43,220 nt of DNA from the NCBI RefSeq assembly GCF_040605455.1, contig NZ_JBEXCV010000068.1:1-43220 (forward strand), given 5' to 3'. The notes beneath the pieces were generated by a model, which saw only the letters and a list, made by a program, of their open reading frames with translations, had not been told where the DNA came from and ran no database searches. This DNA comes from Embleya sp040605455 (GTDB lineage Bacteria > Actinomycetota > Actinomycetes > Streptomycetales > Streptomycetaceae). Position numbers and translations under genes: made by a program. This document shows, in pieces, positions 24,583 through 33,109 of the stretch (positions within the stretch are counted from its first letter, which is position 1; every line of letters begins with the position of its first letter).

Positions 24583-24921
24583 TGGCATGTCCGGGCGGAT
24601 ATCGGTGGCACGTGCGGCCAAAAGGTGCGTACGGGAGCCGCGTTTGTCACGCTGGAAGAGACAGGTCACGTGCCCCGCCCCCGCCCCAACCGACCCCTCC
24701 GTCTCCTGGTCGCCGAAATGGCGTTCATGCGCTCCGACTTCGCCGTCGACGGGTTCGGCCCCGCCGAGGAAAGCCCGGTCACGCGGACGTGGTGGAGCTG
24801 TGATCCGCTTCGCCGAAGTCGAACTTCGGTTGTACATATGGGCGTTGGCACAGCACACCACACCGATTTTCGTAGCGGACGTCGATGGGCGGGGACGCTG
24901 CGCCCCCTACCGTCCGACCTT
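24583..24921. other. Non-coding region upstream of the TAP-like peptidase
   Basis: About 340 bases without a supported gene. Open frames on both strands are shadow-like, and no ribosome site precedes any of their starts. The 3' part is AT-richer and carries the inverted repeat at 24813-24829, so it is probably the peptidase promoter region. Confidence 0.5.
24813..24829. promoter_or_regulatory. Perfect inverted repeat, candidate operator
   Basis: CCGAAGT-CGA-ACTTCGG, a 7-bp perfect inverted repeat with a 3-base spacer, lies 93 bases before the chosen start of the secreted peptidase. The size and symmetry suit a dimeric repressor site. No adjacent regulator gene exists. Confidence 0.4.
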
Positions 24922-26532
24922 ATGACTTCCATACAGCACGGCGTGAAGAGATCCTTCTCCGGCATGTATCGAGCGGCTCGGCGCACAACCGCCCTGGCCA
25001 CGGGTCTCATCCTCACCGCGGGCCTGACGACGCTGTCCGCCACGGCGGCAACCCCGGCGGACCCCGGCACGGACGTGGCGACGTCCGGAGCCGGGCTCGA
25101 CCGCTTCAACCACCAACGCCTCGACTGGCGCAGCTGTGTCCTGGGCCCGGACGACGCCGTGGGCCGCAATCTGGAGCAGGCGGGCGCGTTCTGCGCGAAC
25201 GTGACCGTGCCGCTGGACTACGCCGACCCCTGGGGTCGGACCACCACCGTCGCGATCTCGCGGCTCGAAGCCACCGACACCCATCGTCGGATCGGCTCGC
25301 TGCTGCTCAACAACGGTGGCCCGGGCAATGACACCATCGGCGCGCCGCCCGACATCCGCACGGCCATGAAGGACGTCGGCGCGCGCTACGACATCATCGG
25401 GATGGACCCGCGCTTCGTCGGCCGCAGCAGCCGGCTGGACTGCGGCTGGCCGGTCGGCACCAACATCTTCTCGGCCGGTCTCGGTCGGGCGACCTTCGAC
25501 CGTCAGGTCACCCTCCAGAAGGACCTGGCCGACCGGTGTCGCGCCACCAACGCCTCGGTGCTGCCGTACGTCACGACCCGCAACACCGCCCGTGACATGG
25601 ACGTCATCAGGGCCGCGCTGGGCGAGCGGAAGATCTCCTACCTGGGCTACTCGTACGGCACCTATCTGGGCACGGTCTACACCCAGATGTTCCCGGGCCG
25701 CTACGACCGGGTCGTGCTCGACGGGGCGCTCGACCCGAACAACTACGGTTCCCGGACGCTGCGCGGCGGCGAGGCCGAGTACGAGCACGCGTTCGGCGAC
25801 TGGGCCGCGTGGGCGGCGAGCCGCGACGACGTCTACGGCCTCGGTGGCACCCGCGACGAGGTGCTCGCCGCGGCGGACCGCATCGTCGCGGCGTCCGCGC
25901 GCAACCCGCTGACCGTCGGCACCGCGCCCGACGTCTTCCGGGTCGACGACACCCAGGTGCCGTTCGTGTACTTCATCGGGATCGCCGACGACAGCGACGC
26001 GGCCCGTGCGGCCCTCGCCGAACAGGTGTCGGTGCTGAACAAGGCCGCACAGGGGTTGCCGGCCCCGTCGTCGCCCGGCCTCATCGGGCTCCTGCAGTTC
26101 GCGCTGACCGACGGCGGCTCGCCGCACGGCAGCGTGCAGTCCGCGATCTTCTGTGGTGACGTCGCCGCCCCGCGCAACCCGGAGGTCTACTGGCGGGACG
26201 TCCAGCGCAGTCGCGCCGCACACCCGCTGTTCGGCCCGCTGAGCAACAACATCGTGCCGTGCGCCTTCTGGGACCGGCCCCGCGAGGAGCCGACCCGGGT
26301 GCGGCGCGACGCCCCGATCATGATCGTGGCCGCCACCGGCGACCCGCGCACCGTCTACAAGGGCTCCGTCGCCCTGCACGACCAGCTGCCGAGCTCCAGG
26401 CTGGTCACCCTTCGGGGCGCCAACCAGCACGGGGTCTTCGGCTCCTACGGCAACGCCTGTGTCGACAGCCGGGTCAACGCCTACCTGGCCACGGGCAACC
26501 TGCCCGCGACCGACCCGACCTGCGTGAAGTAG
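24922..26532 (+). CDS. Secreted tripeptidyl-aminopeptidase-like alpha/beta hydrolase
   Basis: A 536-residue secreted serine exopeptidase of the Streptomyces tripeptidyl aminopeptidase (TAP) / proline iminopeptidase family. The signal peptide is RAARRTTALATGLILTAGL, ending near ATAATPA. The oxyanion loop is LLLNNGGPG, the family segment is MDPRFVGRSS, the nucleophile elbow is GYSYG with Ser244, the Asp is in ATGDPRT, and the His is in NQHGVFG. A TAP C-terminal domain with paired cysteines (CGDVAAPR, VPCAFWDRP, GNACVD, PTCVK) completes it. It would strip tripeptides or N-terminal residues from extracellular peptides. The start is uncertain: the ATG at 24922 lacks a ribosome site, and GTG 24943 or ATG 24964 also give good signal peptides. 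A perfect hairpin follows the stop. Confidence 0.9.
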   Translation: MTSIQHGVKRSFSGMYRAARRTTALATGLILTAGLTTLSATAATPADPGTDVATSGAGLDRFNHQRLDWRSCVLGPDDAVGRNLEQAGAFCANVTVPLDYADPWGRTTTVAISRLEATDTHRRIGSLLLNNGGPGNDTIGAPPDIRTAMKDVGARYDIIGMDPRFVGRSSRLDCGWPVGTNIFSAGLGRATFDRQVTLQKDLADRCRATNASVLPYVTTRNTARDMDVIRAALGERKISYLGYSYGTYLGTVYTQMFPGRYDRVVLDGALDPNNYGSRTLRGGEAEYEHAFGDWAAWAASRDDVYGLGGTRDEVLAAADRIVAASARNPLTVGTAPDVFRVDDTQVPFVYFIGIADDSDAARAALAEQVSVLNKAAQGLPAPSSPGLIGLLQFALTDGGSPHGSVQSAIFCGDVAAPRNPEVYWRDVQRSRAAHPLFGPLSNNIVPCAFWDRPREEPTRVRRDAPIMIVAATGDPRTVYKGSVALHDQLPSSRLVTLRGANQHGVFGSYGNACVDSRVNAYLATGNLPATDPTCVK

Positions 26533-26554
26533 CCGGTCCACCGGCGTGCACCAC

Positions 26555-26594
26555 CCGACGGGCGTGACCGGGAATCTTCGCTCACGCCCGTCGG
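26555..26594 (+). terminator. Terminator after the TAP-like gene
   Basis: CCGACGGGCGTGA (26555-26567) pairs perfectly with TCACGCCCGTCGG (26582-26594) around a 14-base loop, 22 bases after the stop. Confidence 0.8.
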
Positions 26595-26743
26595 CACGGA
26601 CCGGGTCCGGCGTCGATCGCATGCCGGCTGGTGCCGGGGGTGTGCGGGGTGCGGTGTCGGTGGTCCGGCATCCCCCGGGCGGGGGAGGCGATTCCCCCGG
26701 TTCGGGGATCCACCCGCATGGGGACTCCGGCTTTTCTTGAGGC

Positions 26744-28174
26744 ATGACAAACGCGATCAACGATCAAGACCGAAGCGGCGTCGGAGCGGCACCGGCGGCC
26801 CGGCGCGGGCGCGCGGGACGGCGGGGCGGACGCAGACTCGCGGTGCTCTCCGTGTTCTCCGTCGTGCTCGGGCTCGTCGGTGGTGGCACGGCGGTCCCGG
26901 CCCGGGCACAGGCGGCGGCAGCCGGTGCGATGGCCGAGGCCGACGAGTCCGACATCCGAGCGCTGATCGAGGCGATACCGGGCATGCGGGTGCTGGACGA
27001 GAAGCCCGTCACGCCGGGCGTCCGATACTTCGACCTGACCTACCGTCAGCCCACCGACCACCTGCGTCCCGAGCGAGGTTCCTTCGAACAGCGGCTCAGC
27101 CTTCGACACGTCTCCACGCGACGGCCGATGGTCCTGTACACCAGCGGCTACGACCTCGGCGCCGGTCCGAGCTTCCGCTCCGAGCCGACCACCCTTGTGG
27201 ACGGCAACCAGATCTACACCGAGCAGCGCTACTTCGGCACATCCCGCCCCGACCCCGCCGACCCGGCCAACCTGAACATCCGTCAGGCGGCCGACGACCA
27301 CCACCGGCTGATCCAGGCCCTCAAGCCGATCTACCGCGGTTCATGGATATCCACCGGCGGCAGCAAGGGCGGCATGACCACCGTCTACCATCGGCGCTTC
27401 TACCCGCACGACGTCGATGGCAGCGTGGTCTACTCCGCTCCCAACAACACCGATGACCGCGACGACACCGCATACGACGAATTCCTCGCCCGGGTGGGCA
27501 CGCCCGAGTGCCGGGCCGCTCTGCAGACGGTGCAGCGCGAAGCACTCGGGCGACGGGAGGAGATGGTGGCCCGCTACGCGCAATGGGCCCAGGTGAACGG
27601 GCAGACCTTCGACACCCTGGGCAGCGTCGACAAGGCATTCGAACTCGCGGTGCTCCGCCTGCCGACGATGTTCTGGATGTATGCGGGCGAGTCGAAGTGC
27701 GCCGGCGCGCCCACGCCGGCCGCATCCTCCGACGAGTTGTACGCGTGGGTCGACGGGATCTCCCGACTGGCGGTCTACACGGACAGCAGTGTCGAGTTCT
27801 TCCAGCCGTACTTCTACCAACTGGGCACCCAGCTCGGATACATGCAGGTCGCGACCCCGCATCTGGAGGGTCTGTTGCGCTACCCCGGCATCCAGGAGGT
27901 GCGTAGCTACGTGCCTCGGGAAATACCGCTGCGGTTCGAGCCCGGGGCGATGCGCGACATCGACCGCTGGGTCCGGTCGCGGGGCAGCGAAATACTCTTC
28001 GTCTACGGCGAGAACGACCCGGTCCGTGCCGAGCCGTTCCGGCTGGGCCCGGGCAGCCGTGACGCGCAGGTCCTGATGGCGCCGCACGCGGGCCACAGCG
28101 CCAGGATCGATGTCCTCGCACCCGAGGACGCCGCCCGCGCGACCGCCGCGCTGCGCCGGTGGGCCAGGGTGTGA
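26744..28174 (+). CDS. Secreted S37-family (PS-10) tripeptidyl aminopeptidase
   Basis: A 476-residue secreted protein. A long basic N-region (ARRGRAGRRGGRR) precedes a hydrophobic core (LAVLSVFSVVLGLVGGG), with likely cleavage after ARA. The mature part matches peptidase family S37: YFDLTYRQPTDH, VLYTSGYDLG, EQRYFGTSRP, and the serine elbow STGGSKGGMT with Ser207. Further on are the AELAV-like segment ELAVLRLPTMFWMY, the Asp-bearing VYGENDPVRAEPF and the His in APHAGHSARI. S37 enzymes from Streptomyces release tripeptides and favour proline-rich substrates. It is the third secreted exopeptidase gene in 17 kb, with the M14 and TAP-like enzymes. The ATG has a modest GAGG upstream. A GC palindrome after the stop probably terminates it. 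Confidence 0.92.
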   Translation: MTNAINDQDRSGVGAAPAARRGRAGRRGGRRLAVLSVFSVVLGLVGGGTAVPARAQAAAAGAMAEADESDIRALIEAIPGMRVLDEKPVTPGVRYFDLTYRQPTDHLRPERGSFEQRLSLRHVSTRRPMVLYTSGYDLGAGPSFRSEPTTLVDGNQIYTEQRYFGTSRPDPADPANLNIRQAADDHHRLIQALKPIYRGSWISTGGSKGGMTTVYHRRFYPHDVDGSVVYSAPNNTDDRDDTAYDEFLARVGTPECRAALQTVQREALGRREEMVARYAQWAQVNGQTFDTLGSVDKAFELAVLRLPTMFWMYAGESKCAGAPTPAASSDELYAWVDGISRLAVYTDSSVEFFQPYFYQLGTQLGYMQVATPHLEGLLRYPGIQEVRSYVPREIPLRFEPGAMRDIDRWVRSRGSEILFVYGENDPVRAEPFRLGPGSRDAQVLMAPHAGHSARIDVLAPEDAARATAALRRWARV

Positions 28175-28202
28175 TCCGGGTGTGATCCACCTGCTCGCAG
28201 AT

Positions 28203-28221
28203 ACGCCCCCCGGGGGGGCGT
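28203..28221 (+). terminator. Short GC palindrome after the S37 gene
   Basis: ACGCCCCCC directly followed by its complement with one extra G forms a tight hairpin 29 bases after the stop. Further GGCC-rich pairing lies just downstream. It is a plausible terminator. Confidence 0.5.
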
Positions 28222-28442
28222 GTGGCCGGGCCATCGGAGGGGCCGGATGCCGGGCCGTTCGCAATCGCGAACCTACGACCGAACACCCCGGCTCCGGCTG
28301 CCGTGCCCGCCGACCTCGGCGCCTACACCCGAGCCGTCGAAATCCCGTCCCGCCCGAGCCCGGTCCGCGGCGCAGTGTGGCGTCAGGCCGCGTCGCGGAA
28401 GGGGCCCGTCACCTCGAAGGTCACGCGGGCGACCGGGTCGGA

Positions 28443-29258
28443 TCAGGACGGCTTGCGGCAGAGAATCTCGCCGTGCGGGACGGAGAACCACGCGTCCTCC
28501 TGCCGCCCCCACTCCCGCCACGCCTCCGACACCGCGCGCAGCTGTTCGGTCGTCGCGTGGCCACCCTCGGTGGCGCGGTCGGCGTACGACGAGGCGAGCG
28601 TGCGGTCCGCCCACAGGCCGCTCCACCAGGCGCGTTCCTTCGCATCGGCGTAGCACCAGGTGCTCGACGAGGCGGTAATGTCGGTGCAGCCCGCTTGCAG
28701 CGCCCAGGACTTGAGGCGCCGTCCGGCATCCGGCGCGCCGCCATTGGCGCGGGCCACCCGCAGATACAGGTCGAGCCAGTCGTCCATGCCCGGTGTCGCC
28801 GGGAACCAGGCCATCGTCGGGTAGTCCGCGTCGCGGGCGGCGATGATCCCGCCCGGCTTGGTGACCCGGACCATCTCGCGCAGCGCCTGCACCGGGTCAC
28901 CCACGTGCTGCAGTACCTGATGCGCGTGGACGACGCAGAAGGTGTCGTCCGGATAGTCCAGCGCGTGGACGTCTGCGACCGCGAACTCGACGTTCCGTAG
29001 GCCCGCTTCGGCGGCCGTGGCGCGCGCCTGTTCCAGGACGTCCGGTGCGTGGTCGACGCCGGTGACGTGGCCGTCGGGAACGAGTGACGCCAGGTCTGCG
29101 GTGATGGTGCCCGGACCGCAGCCGATGTCCAGGATCTTCATGTGCGGCTTCAGCGAGTCGAGGAGATAGGCCGCCGAGTTCGCGGCGGTCCGCCAGGTGT
29201 GCGAGCGCAGCACGGATTCATGGTGCCCATGCGTGTAGACGGCGCTTTCCTTCGGCAT
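28443..29258 (-). CDS. SAM-dependent class I methyltransferase
   Basis: A 271-residue enzyme from the ATG at 29258, chosen because GAAGGGG lies 5 bases upstream and the product then begins MPKESAVYTHGHHESVLRSH as in related proteins. Motif I is ILDIGCGPGTITADLA (42-57), post-I is VTGVDHAPDVLEQA, motif II is DDTFCVVHAHQVLQHV and motif III is LREMVRVTKPGGIIAARD. The UbiE/Methyltransf_11 type is clear; the C-terminal part (WALQAGCTDITASSSTW, WWSGLWADR) follows a common actinobacterial subgroup. The substrate is unknown. It is divergent from the FtsX-domain lipoprotein across a 284-base AT-richer region, so the two may be co-regulated. Confidence 0.88.
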   Translation of the reverse strand: MPKESAVYTHGHHESVLRSHTWRTAANSAAYLLDSLKPHMKILDIGCGPGTITADLASLVPDGHVTGVDHAPDVLEQARATAAEAGLRNVEFAVADVHALDYPDDTFCVVHAHQVLQHVGDPVQALREMVRVTKPGGIIAARDADYPTMAWFPATPGMDDWLDLYLRVARANGGAPDAGRRLKSWALQAGCTDITASSSTWCYADAKERAWWSGLWADRTLASSYADRATEGGHATTEQLRAVSEAWREWGRQEDAWFSVPHGEILCRKPS

Positions 29259-29349
29259 GACGTCCCCTTCGCGTCTTCTTCCGGTCCCGGAACCCGCGAC
29301 ATCGCGCCGCCGACCGGTACACGACACCGTACGCTCCATGTCGCATAAT

Positions 29350-29363
29350 GAGATTCCCATCTC
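29350..29363. promoter_or_regulatory. Inverted repeat in divergent promoter region
   Basis: GAGAT-TCCC-ATCTC sits in an AT-rich patch (CATAAT to the left, GAAATATGG to the right) between the divergent methyltransferase and lipoprotein genes. Outer elements ATGTC and GGACAT add to the symmetry. It looks like a dimeric regulator site, perhaps controlling both genes. The regulator is not in the window. Confidence 0.4.
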
Positions 29364-29542
29364 GAAATATGGACATCAAGTGGACTTCGGACAGACCGGC
29401 CGGAGCTTCGATCGACTACGACCGCCGGCTGAGACAATTCGGCGCTTCCCGGCAGACGACTGGTCGGCGACACCACGAGACCGGACGGGAAGGCCACCAA
29501 CTAGGCTCACTGCCCGAGAAGTTCACGTCGGGGGGAGCAGAC

Positions 29543-30736
29543 ATGGCGAAGCGCATCACGTTTTGCGTCGCCGGCAGGGTCGCCGTCGGATGCGCGACCG
29601 CACTGCTGTCGATCACGACAGTCGCCGCGTGTTCCGGCGACGGCGGGAAGTTGCCTCCGAGACAGACCAGGGGCACCGAGTCTCCGCGGTCGCCCGGCTC
29701 CGGCGAGGCGACCGAGGAGGCCCCCGCGTGGTCCATGGACAACCTGCCGCCGGGCGTCGACTTCTGGGCGGGAAAGGTGGACCTGGCCGTGTTTTTGTGT
29801 CATGTCTCCGACGCGAAGACCGGCGGCTGTTCCGCCGGCGCCGTCACCGGCACCCAGCGCGATGAGATCCGCACGGCCCTTCAGGCCATGCCGCAGGTCA
29901 AGCACGTGTACTTCGAGGACCGGCGCCAGGCATGGGAGCTGTTTCGCGTGCAGAACGGCAACACACCCCTCGTCGAGGCGATGACGGCCGAGCAACTGCC
30001 GGAGTCGTTCCGCGTCAAGCTCAAGGACCCCGGCACCGTCGCGGCCGTGAAATCCGCGTTCGACGGACGCCCCGGCGTCGCCTCGACCATGACCCAGACC
30101 CCCTCCGGCCTGCCCACCGGGCCCGGGAACCCCGCGGCGCCACCACGGACCGGCATGGCGGCCCCACTGACCCCGGATCGGGCCCGGCGCGCCGTCCTGA
30201 CCGTGGACGACGTCGGCCCCGGGTGGAGCGCGGGCGCCCTGACGGACACCGAGCCCAAGCCGGCTGCGGCGCCGTACTCGGGGAGCAGCGGTGACGCCGG
30301 GTGCGATCGGGCCCTCCAGAGTGTGCCGACCGGCCCGACCAGGGTCGCCCTCGGCGCGGACCGGATCTTCGAGCAGGACCGCACCGGGACGCAACTCGTC
30401 GCCTCCGTCCAGGTCTACGAAGGTGACGGCGCGGCCGTGCAGTTGGCCAAGTCCCGTGCCATGGTGACCGGTTGCGCGGACCTCGACCTCCCGTGGAACG
30501 GCGGCACCGCACGCTTTCGTGCGATCGCCGCCCCCACCGTCGGAGAGGAGGCCGTAGGCATGCGCATCGTCGTGAACCAGGGCGGCGGCCCCAAGGCCGT
30601 CGACTCGATCCTCGTGCGCATGGGGCCCAACGTCGCCACCGTCTCCGTCCTGGGTGACGTAGACGTCGACCCCACCGCCCTGGACCGACTGGTCCGCCGC
30701 GCCGCCGAATATCTGCACACCGCCGTCCGGAACTGA
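29543..30736 (+). CDS. Lipoprotein with FtsX-extracellular-like domain
   Basis: A 397-residue protein from the ATG at 29543 with GGGGGGAG upstream. The signal ends in TTVAAC with lipidated Cys30. Residues about 78-183 closely follow the extracellular domain of the cell-division permease FtsX: DLAVFLCHVSD, VKHVYFEDRRQAWELFR, LVEAMTAEQLPESFRVKLKD and a V/GRPGV end. A Cys pair (86 and 96) may form a disulfide. The FtsX transmembrane core is absent. Instead residues about 205-397 form a second domain (AVLTVDDVGPGWS, TQLVASVQVYEGDGA, ATVSVLGDVDVDPTALDRL) resembling the PknH-type sensor domain of actinobacterial lipoproteins. In FtsX this extracellular domain contacts peptidoglycan-hydrolase activators, so the lipoprotein could bind the same partners. 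That role is inferred. Confidence 0.85.
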   Translation: MAKRITFCVAGRVAVGCATALLSITTVAACSGDGGKLPPRQTRGTESPRSPGSGEATEEAPAWSMDNLPPGVDFWAGKVDLAVFLCHVSDAKTGGCSAGAVTGTQRDEIRTALQAMPQVKHVYFEDRRQAWELFRVQNGNTPLVEAMTAEQLPESFRVKLKDPGTVAAVKSAFDGRPGVASTMTQTPSGLPTGPGNPAAPPRTGMAAPLTPDRARRAVLTVDDVGPGWSAGALTDTEPKPAAAPYSGSSGDAGCDRALQSVPTGPTRVALGADRIFEQDRTGTQLVASVQVYEGDGAAVQLAKSRAMVTGCADLDLPWNGGTARFRAIAAPTVGEEAVGMRIVVNQGGGPKAVDSILVRMGPNVATVSVLGDVDVDPTALDRLVRRAAEYLHTAVRN

Positions 30737-30792
30737 TCACCACACCGCGCCCGGGTACGGATTCCAGGACGATCGAAGCCTCACGATCGGGT

Positions 30793-30816
30793 GCGACAGC
30801 GACAGCGACAGCGACA
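30793..30816. repeat. Hexanucleotide tandem repeat, four copies
   Basis: Four perfect copies of GCGACA in a row, in the spacer after the lipoprotein gene. It is short and outside any supported gene. It may vary in copy number between strains by slippage. Confidence 0.8.
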
Positions 30817-30920
30817 GGAACGGGCGTCGGCATGGCAACGGCACGGGCGGGGACGCCGCCACCCGCACGTCCGGGCGCGCACCCGGGCCGGCGGTGGCCG
30901 GCGGCCCCTGGTTCGGCGGG

Positions 30921-31262
30921 TCAGCCGTCGGTGTCGTCCAGGCGTCGGGGACCATCGTCGCCCGTCGGCGCCTCGTGCGGGATCCGGCTGAAGTCCGGGT
31001 AGTCGACGGGATCGGCCTCGTCGACGATGTCCAGCGCGACACCCTGGAGCTTCTCGGGGTTGGCAATCACGTCGATCCGCACGATTCGGCCGCCCGCCAC
31101 GGTGAAGCCCGCGATGCCGCTGGGCAGGCTGGGGTCGCCCACCAGGCGTCCCGGGCCGCCGTTGACCACGACCGCGCGGGAGTAGGGCAGGAAGAACGGG
31201 GCCGACGTGAGCATGTGTCGCGCGACCTGTTCGGCGCCGACCAGGGCGGACGAGGTACGACC
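30921..31262 (-). pseudogene. C-terminal remnant of an ECF41-type sigma factor
   Basis: The minus-strand frame ending at 30921 carries VGAEQVARHMLTS, VVVNGGPGRLVG and GIAGFTVAGGRIVRIDVIANPEKLQ, then an acidic tail. This is the SnoaL-like C-terminal extension of ECF41-type (SigJ-like) sigma factors, and the ANPEKL stretch corresponds to their NPDKV motif. The sigma2 and sigma4 DNA-binding regions, the WLPEP linker and the DGGGR motif are gone. Upstream of about 31262 the translation loses all similarity, so a deletion or rearrangement removed the 5' two thirds. An intact relative lies at 38193-39116. No ribosome site precedes the remnant, so it is probably not expressed. Confidence 0.7.
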
Positions 31263-31479
31263 CCCATGCGATGTAGACGAACGTCGACCCGAAAGTGTGA
31301 CGTGTACGCCCGGACCCGTGCGCAGGAGAGACCGAAAGCCGTGCCCGCCGGCGGTATGCGCGGGCGTACGTCCGCGCTCGGGAGCCGGCGGGCCGGGTGC
31401 GCCACGGACACCCGGCAGCGCCGGCATCGCACACCGAAACCCGGCCCTCTCCCCTGCCTGCCTTGCGCGCGACAGCCGA

Positions 31480-31526
31480 CGGCCCCCGTCCCGAAGCCGG
31501 ATCGAACGGCTTGGGGACGGGGGCCG
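31480..31526 (-). terminator. Two-stage terminator hairpin after the orphan binding-protein gene
   Basis: CGGCCCCCGTCCC (31480-31492) pairs perfectly with GGGACGGGGGCCG (31514-31526). Inside, AAGCCG (31494-31499) pairs with CGGCTT (31507-31512) around a 7-base loop. It lies 15 bases beyond the stop of the leftward gene. Confidence 0.8.
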
Positions 31527-31540
31527 GGCGGCCGGAGGCG

Positions 31541-33109
31541 TTACTTGCGGTTCAGGCGCATGGACATCGGGTCGATGCCCGCGCCGTCGATCACGAACGT
31601 GGTCCCGGGCGTGGAGAAGTAGGGAGACAGCGAGTCCACGAACGTCACCACGTCGACTCGTTTGATCAACTCCGCTTCGGCGGCCGTCCAATCGTCACAG
31701 CCGGCAATATCCGGCTTGGTCATGGCGAGGCCCACCAGGCGCTTGTACTCGGGGTTGTCGATGGAGCCGAAGTTGAGCCCGTCGGGCCCTGCGGGGCCGC
31801 TGAAGAAGGGGATGAGCTGGTCGGGTTGGGCGAGTGTGATCGGTGTCCACGAGACGTCCCACTGACCGGAGGCCAGCACCTCGCCGGTCGTCCCGTTCGT
31901 GAGCGGTTTGCGGGTGACCTTCACGCCGAACGACTTCCACTGTTCGATCGCCAACTCGATGGCGGAGAGGAGTTGGGAACCTCCCGTGGTGGAGTGCGGC
32001 AGCACAATGGACAGTTGCCTGCCGTCCTTGGTCCAGTACCCGCCGGACTTCTTCCAGCCGGCGCCCCGCAGTGCCTCCGCGGCGCGGGCGGGGGCGTGCG
32101 GCGGGGTGTTCGCGCCGACCGCGTCGGCCTGACAGGGCGGCAACATCGTGGTGGCGACCCTCGTCGGCGCCTCTCCCTTGCCACCGGTGGCCACCGCGCC
32201 CAACTGCTTGAGATCGAGCGCGGCGATCAGTGCCCAGCGCACCGCCGGATCGGCGGTGACGTGCTCGGGTGCCTCGTTGAGCAAGAGCATGCCGAGCGGA
32301 TCGCGCTGGATCTGGGCCTTCAGTCCGGCTGCCGTCAACCGGATGCGATCGGCGCCGCCGACCTGGGCGATGTCGAGTTGTTTGCCCAGGACCAGGTTGG
32401 CCCTGGTGGACTCGTTGGAGACGACCTTGAAGACCAAACGCTCGGGCAGTTCGGCGGAGCCGGCGCCGTTCGGGCCCCAGACGTAGTCGGGTCGTTTGGT
32501 GTAGGTGAAGTGGTCGCCCGTGGCGACCTCGGTGAGCCGGTAGGGCCCGGTGCCGTTGGTCGCGTGGGTGAGCGAATCGGGTGCCGCGAGACCGGAGGGG
32601 CAGACCAGCGGCAGTCCCGTGGCGCCCCGCAGCAGGAACGGTGTGGCCTCGGGGGTGCGCAGCGTCAAGGTGTTGGCGGCATCGTCGGCGGTGGCGACGG
32701 TTCCGGGTGCCACGGACAGGCCGTACAGCGGCGACGTGTTCTTCGGGTCGACGATGTAGTTGTACTGCGCCGCGACGGCGGACGCGGTGAGCGGCTTGCC
32801 GTCGGCGCATGTCACGTCCCGCCTGAGGGTGAAGGTCGCCGAGAGGGTGTCGGACGTCCACTTCTCGGCGACGCCCGAGACGATGTTTCCGTCGGGACCG
32901 ACGTTGACCAGGTTGTCGTAGGAGAACCGACTCATCAGGGACGTGATCTTGGACAGCGAGCTGAGCGGGGACACGTTGCCGGGGTCGTCGGTGATACCGA
33001 TGGTGATCGTGTCCCTCCCGCCCGCGCTCGAACCGCCGGTGGCACCGCAGCCGGTGGCGAGCAGGCCCAGGGCGACCGCCGTCGCGGCTCCACGCGCGGC
33101 GCCTCTCAT
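31541..33109 (-). CDS. Orphan peptide-type binding lipoprotein (SBP family 5)
   Basis: A 522-residue lipoprotein: the signal RGAARGAATAVALGLLATGC puts the lipidated residue at Cys21. The mature part has family-5 marks: TITIGITDDPGNVSPL, VAEKWTSDTLSATFTLR, NGTGPYRLTE, and late WDVSWTPITLAQPDQLIPFF. Unlike the family-5 gene at 2560 there is no permease or ATPase nearby, so it must serve a transporter encoded elsewhere or act as a sensor. Its ATG at 33109 has a weak ribosome site, but its start overlaps (ATGA) the stop of a 42-codon ORF with an excellent ribosome site. Translation may therefore depend on coupling. A strong hairpin closes the unit. Confidence 0.88.
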   Translation of the reverse strand: MRGAARGAATAVALGLLATGCGATGGSSAGGRDTITIGITDDPGNVSPLSSLSKITSLMSRFSYDNLVNVGPDGNIVSGVAEKWTSDTLSATFTLRRDVTCADGKPLTASAVAAQYNYIVDPKNTSPLYGLSVAPGTVATADDAANTLTLRTPEATPFLLRGATGLPLVCPSGLAAPDSLTHATNGTGPYRLTEVATGDHFTYTKRPDYVWGPNGAGSAELPERLVFKVVSNESTRANLVLGKQLDIAQVGGADRIRLTAAGLKAQIQRDPLGMLLLNEAPEHVTADPAVRWALIAALDLKQLGAVATGGKGEAPTRVATTMLPPCQADAVGANTPPHAPARAAEALRGAGWKKSGGYWTKDGRQLSIVLPHSTTGGSQLLSAIELAIEQWKSFGVKVTRKPLTNGTTGEVLASGQWDVSWTPITLAQPDQLIPFFSGPAGPDGLNFGSIDNPEYKRLVGLAMTKPDIAGCDDWTAAEAELIKRVDVVTFVDSLSPYFSTPGTTFVIDGAGIDPMSMRLNRK

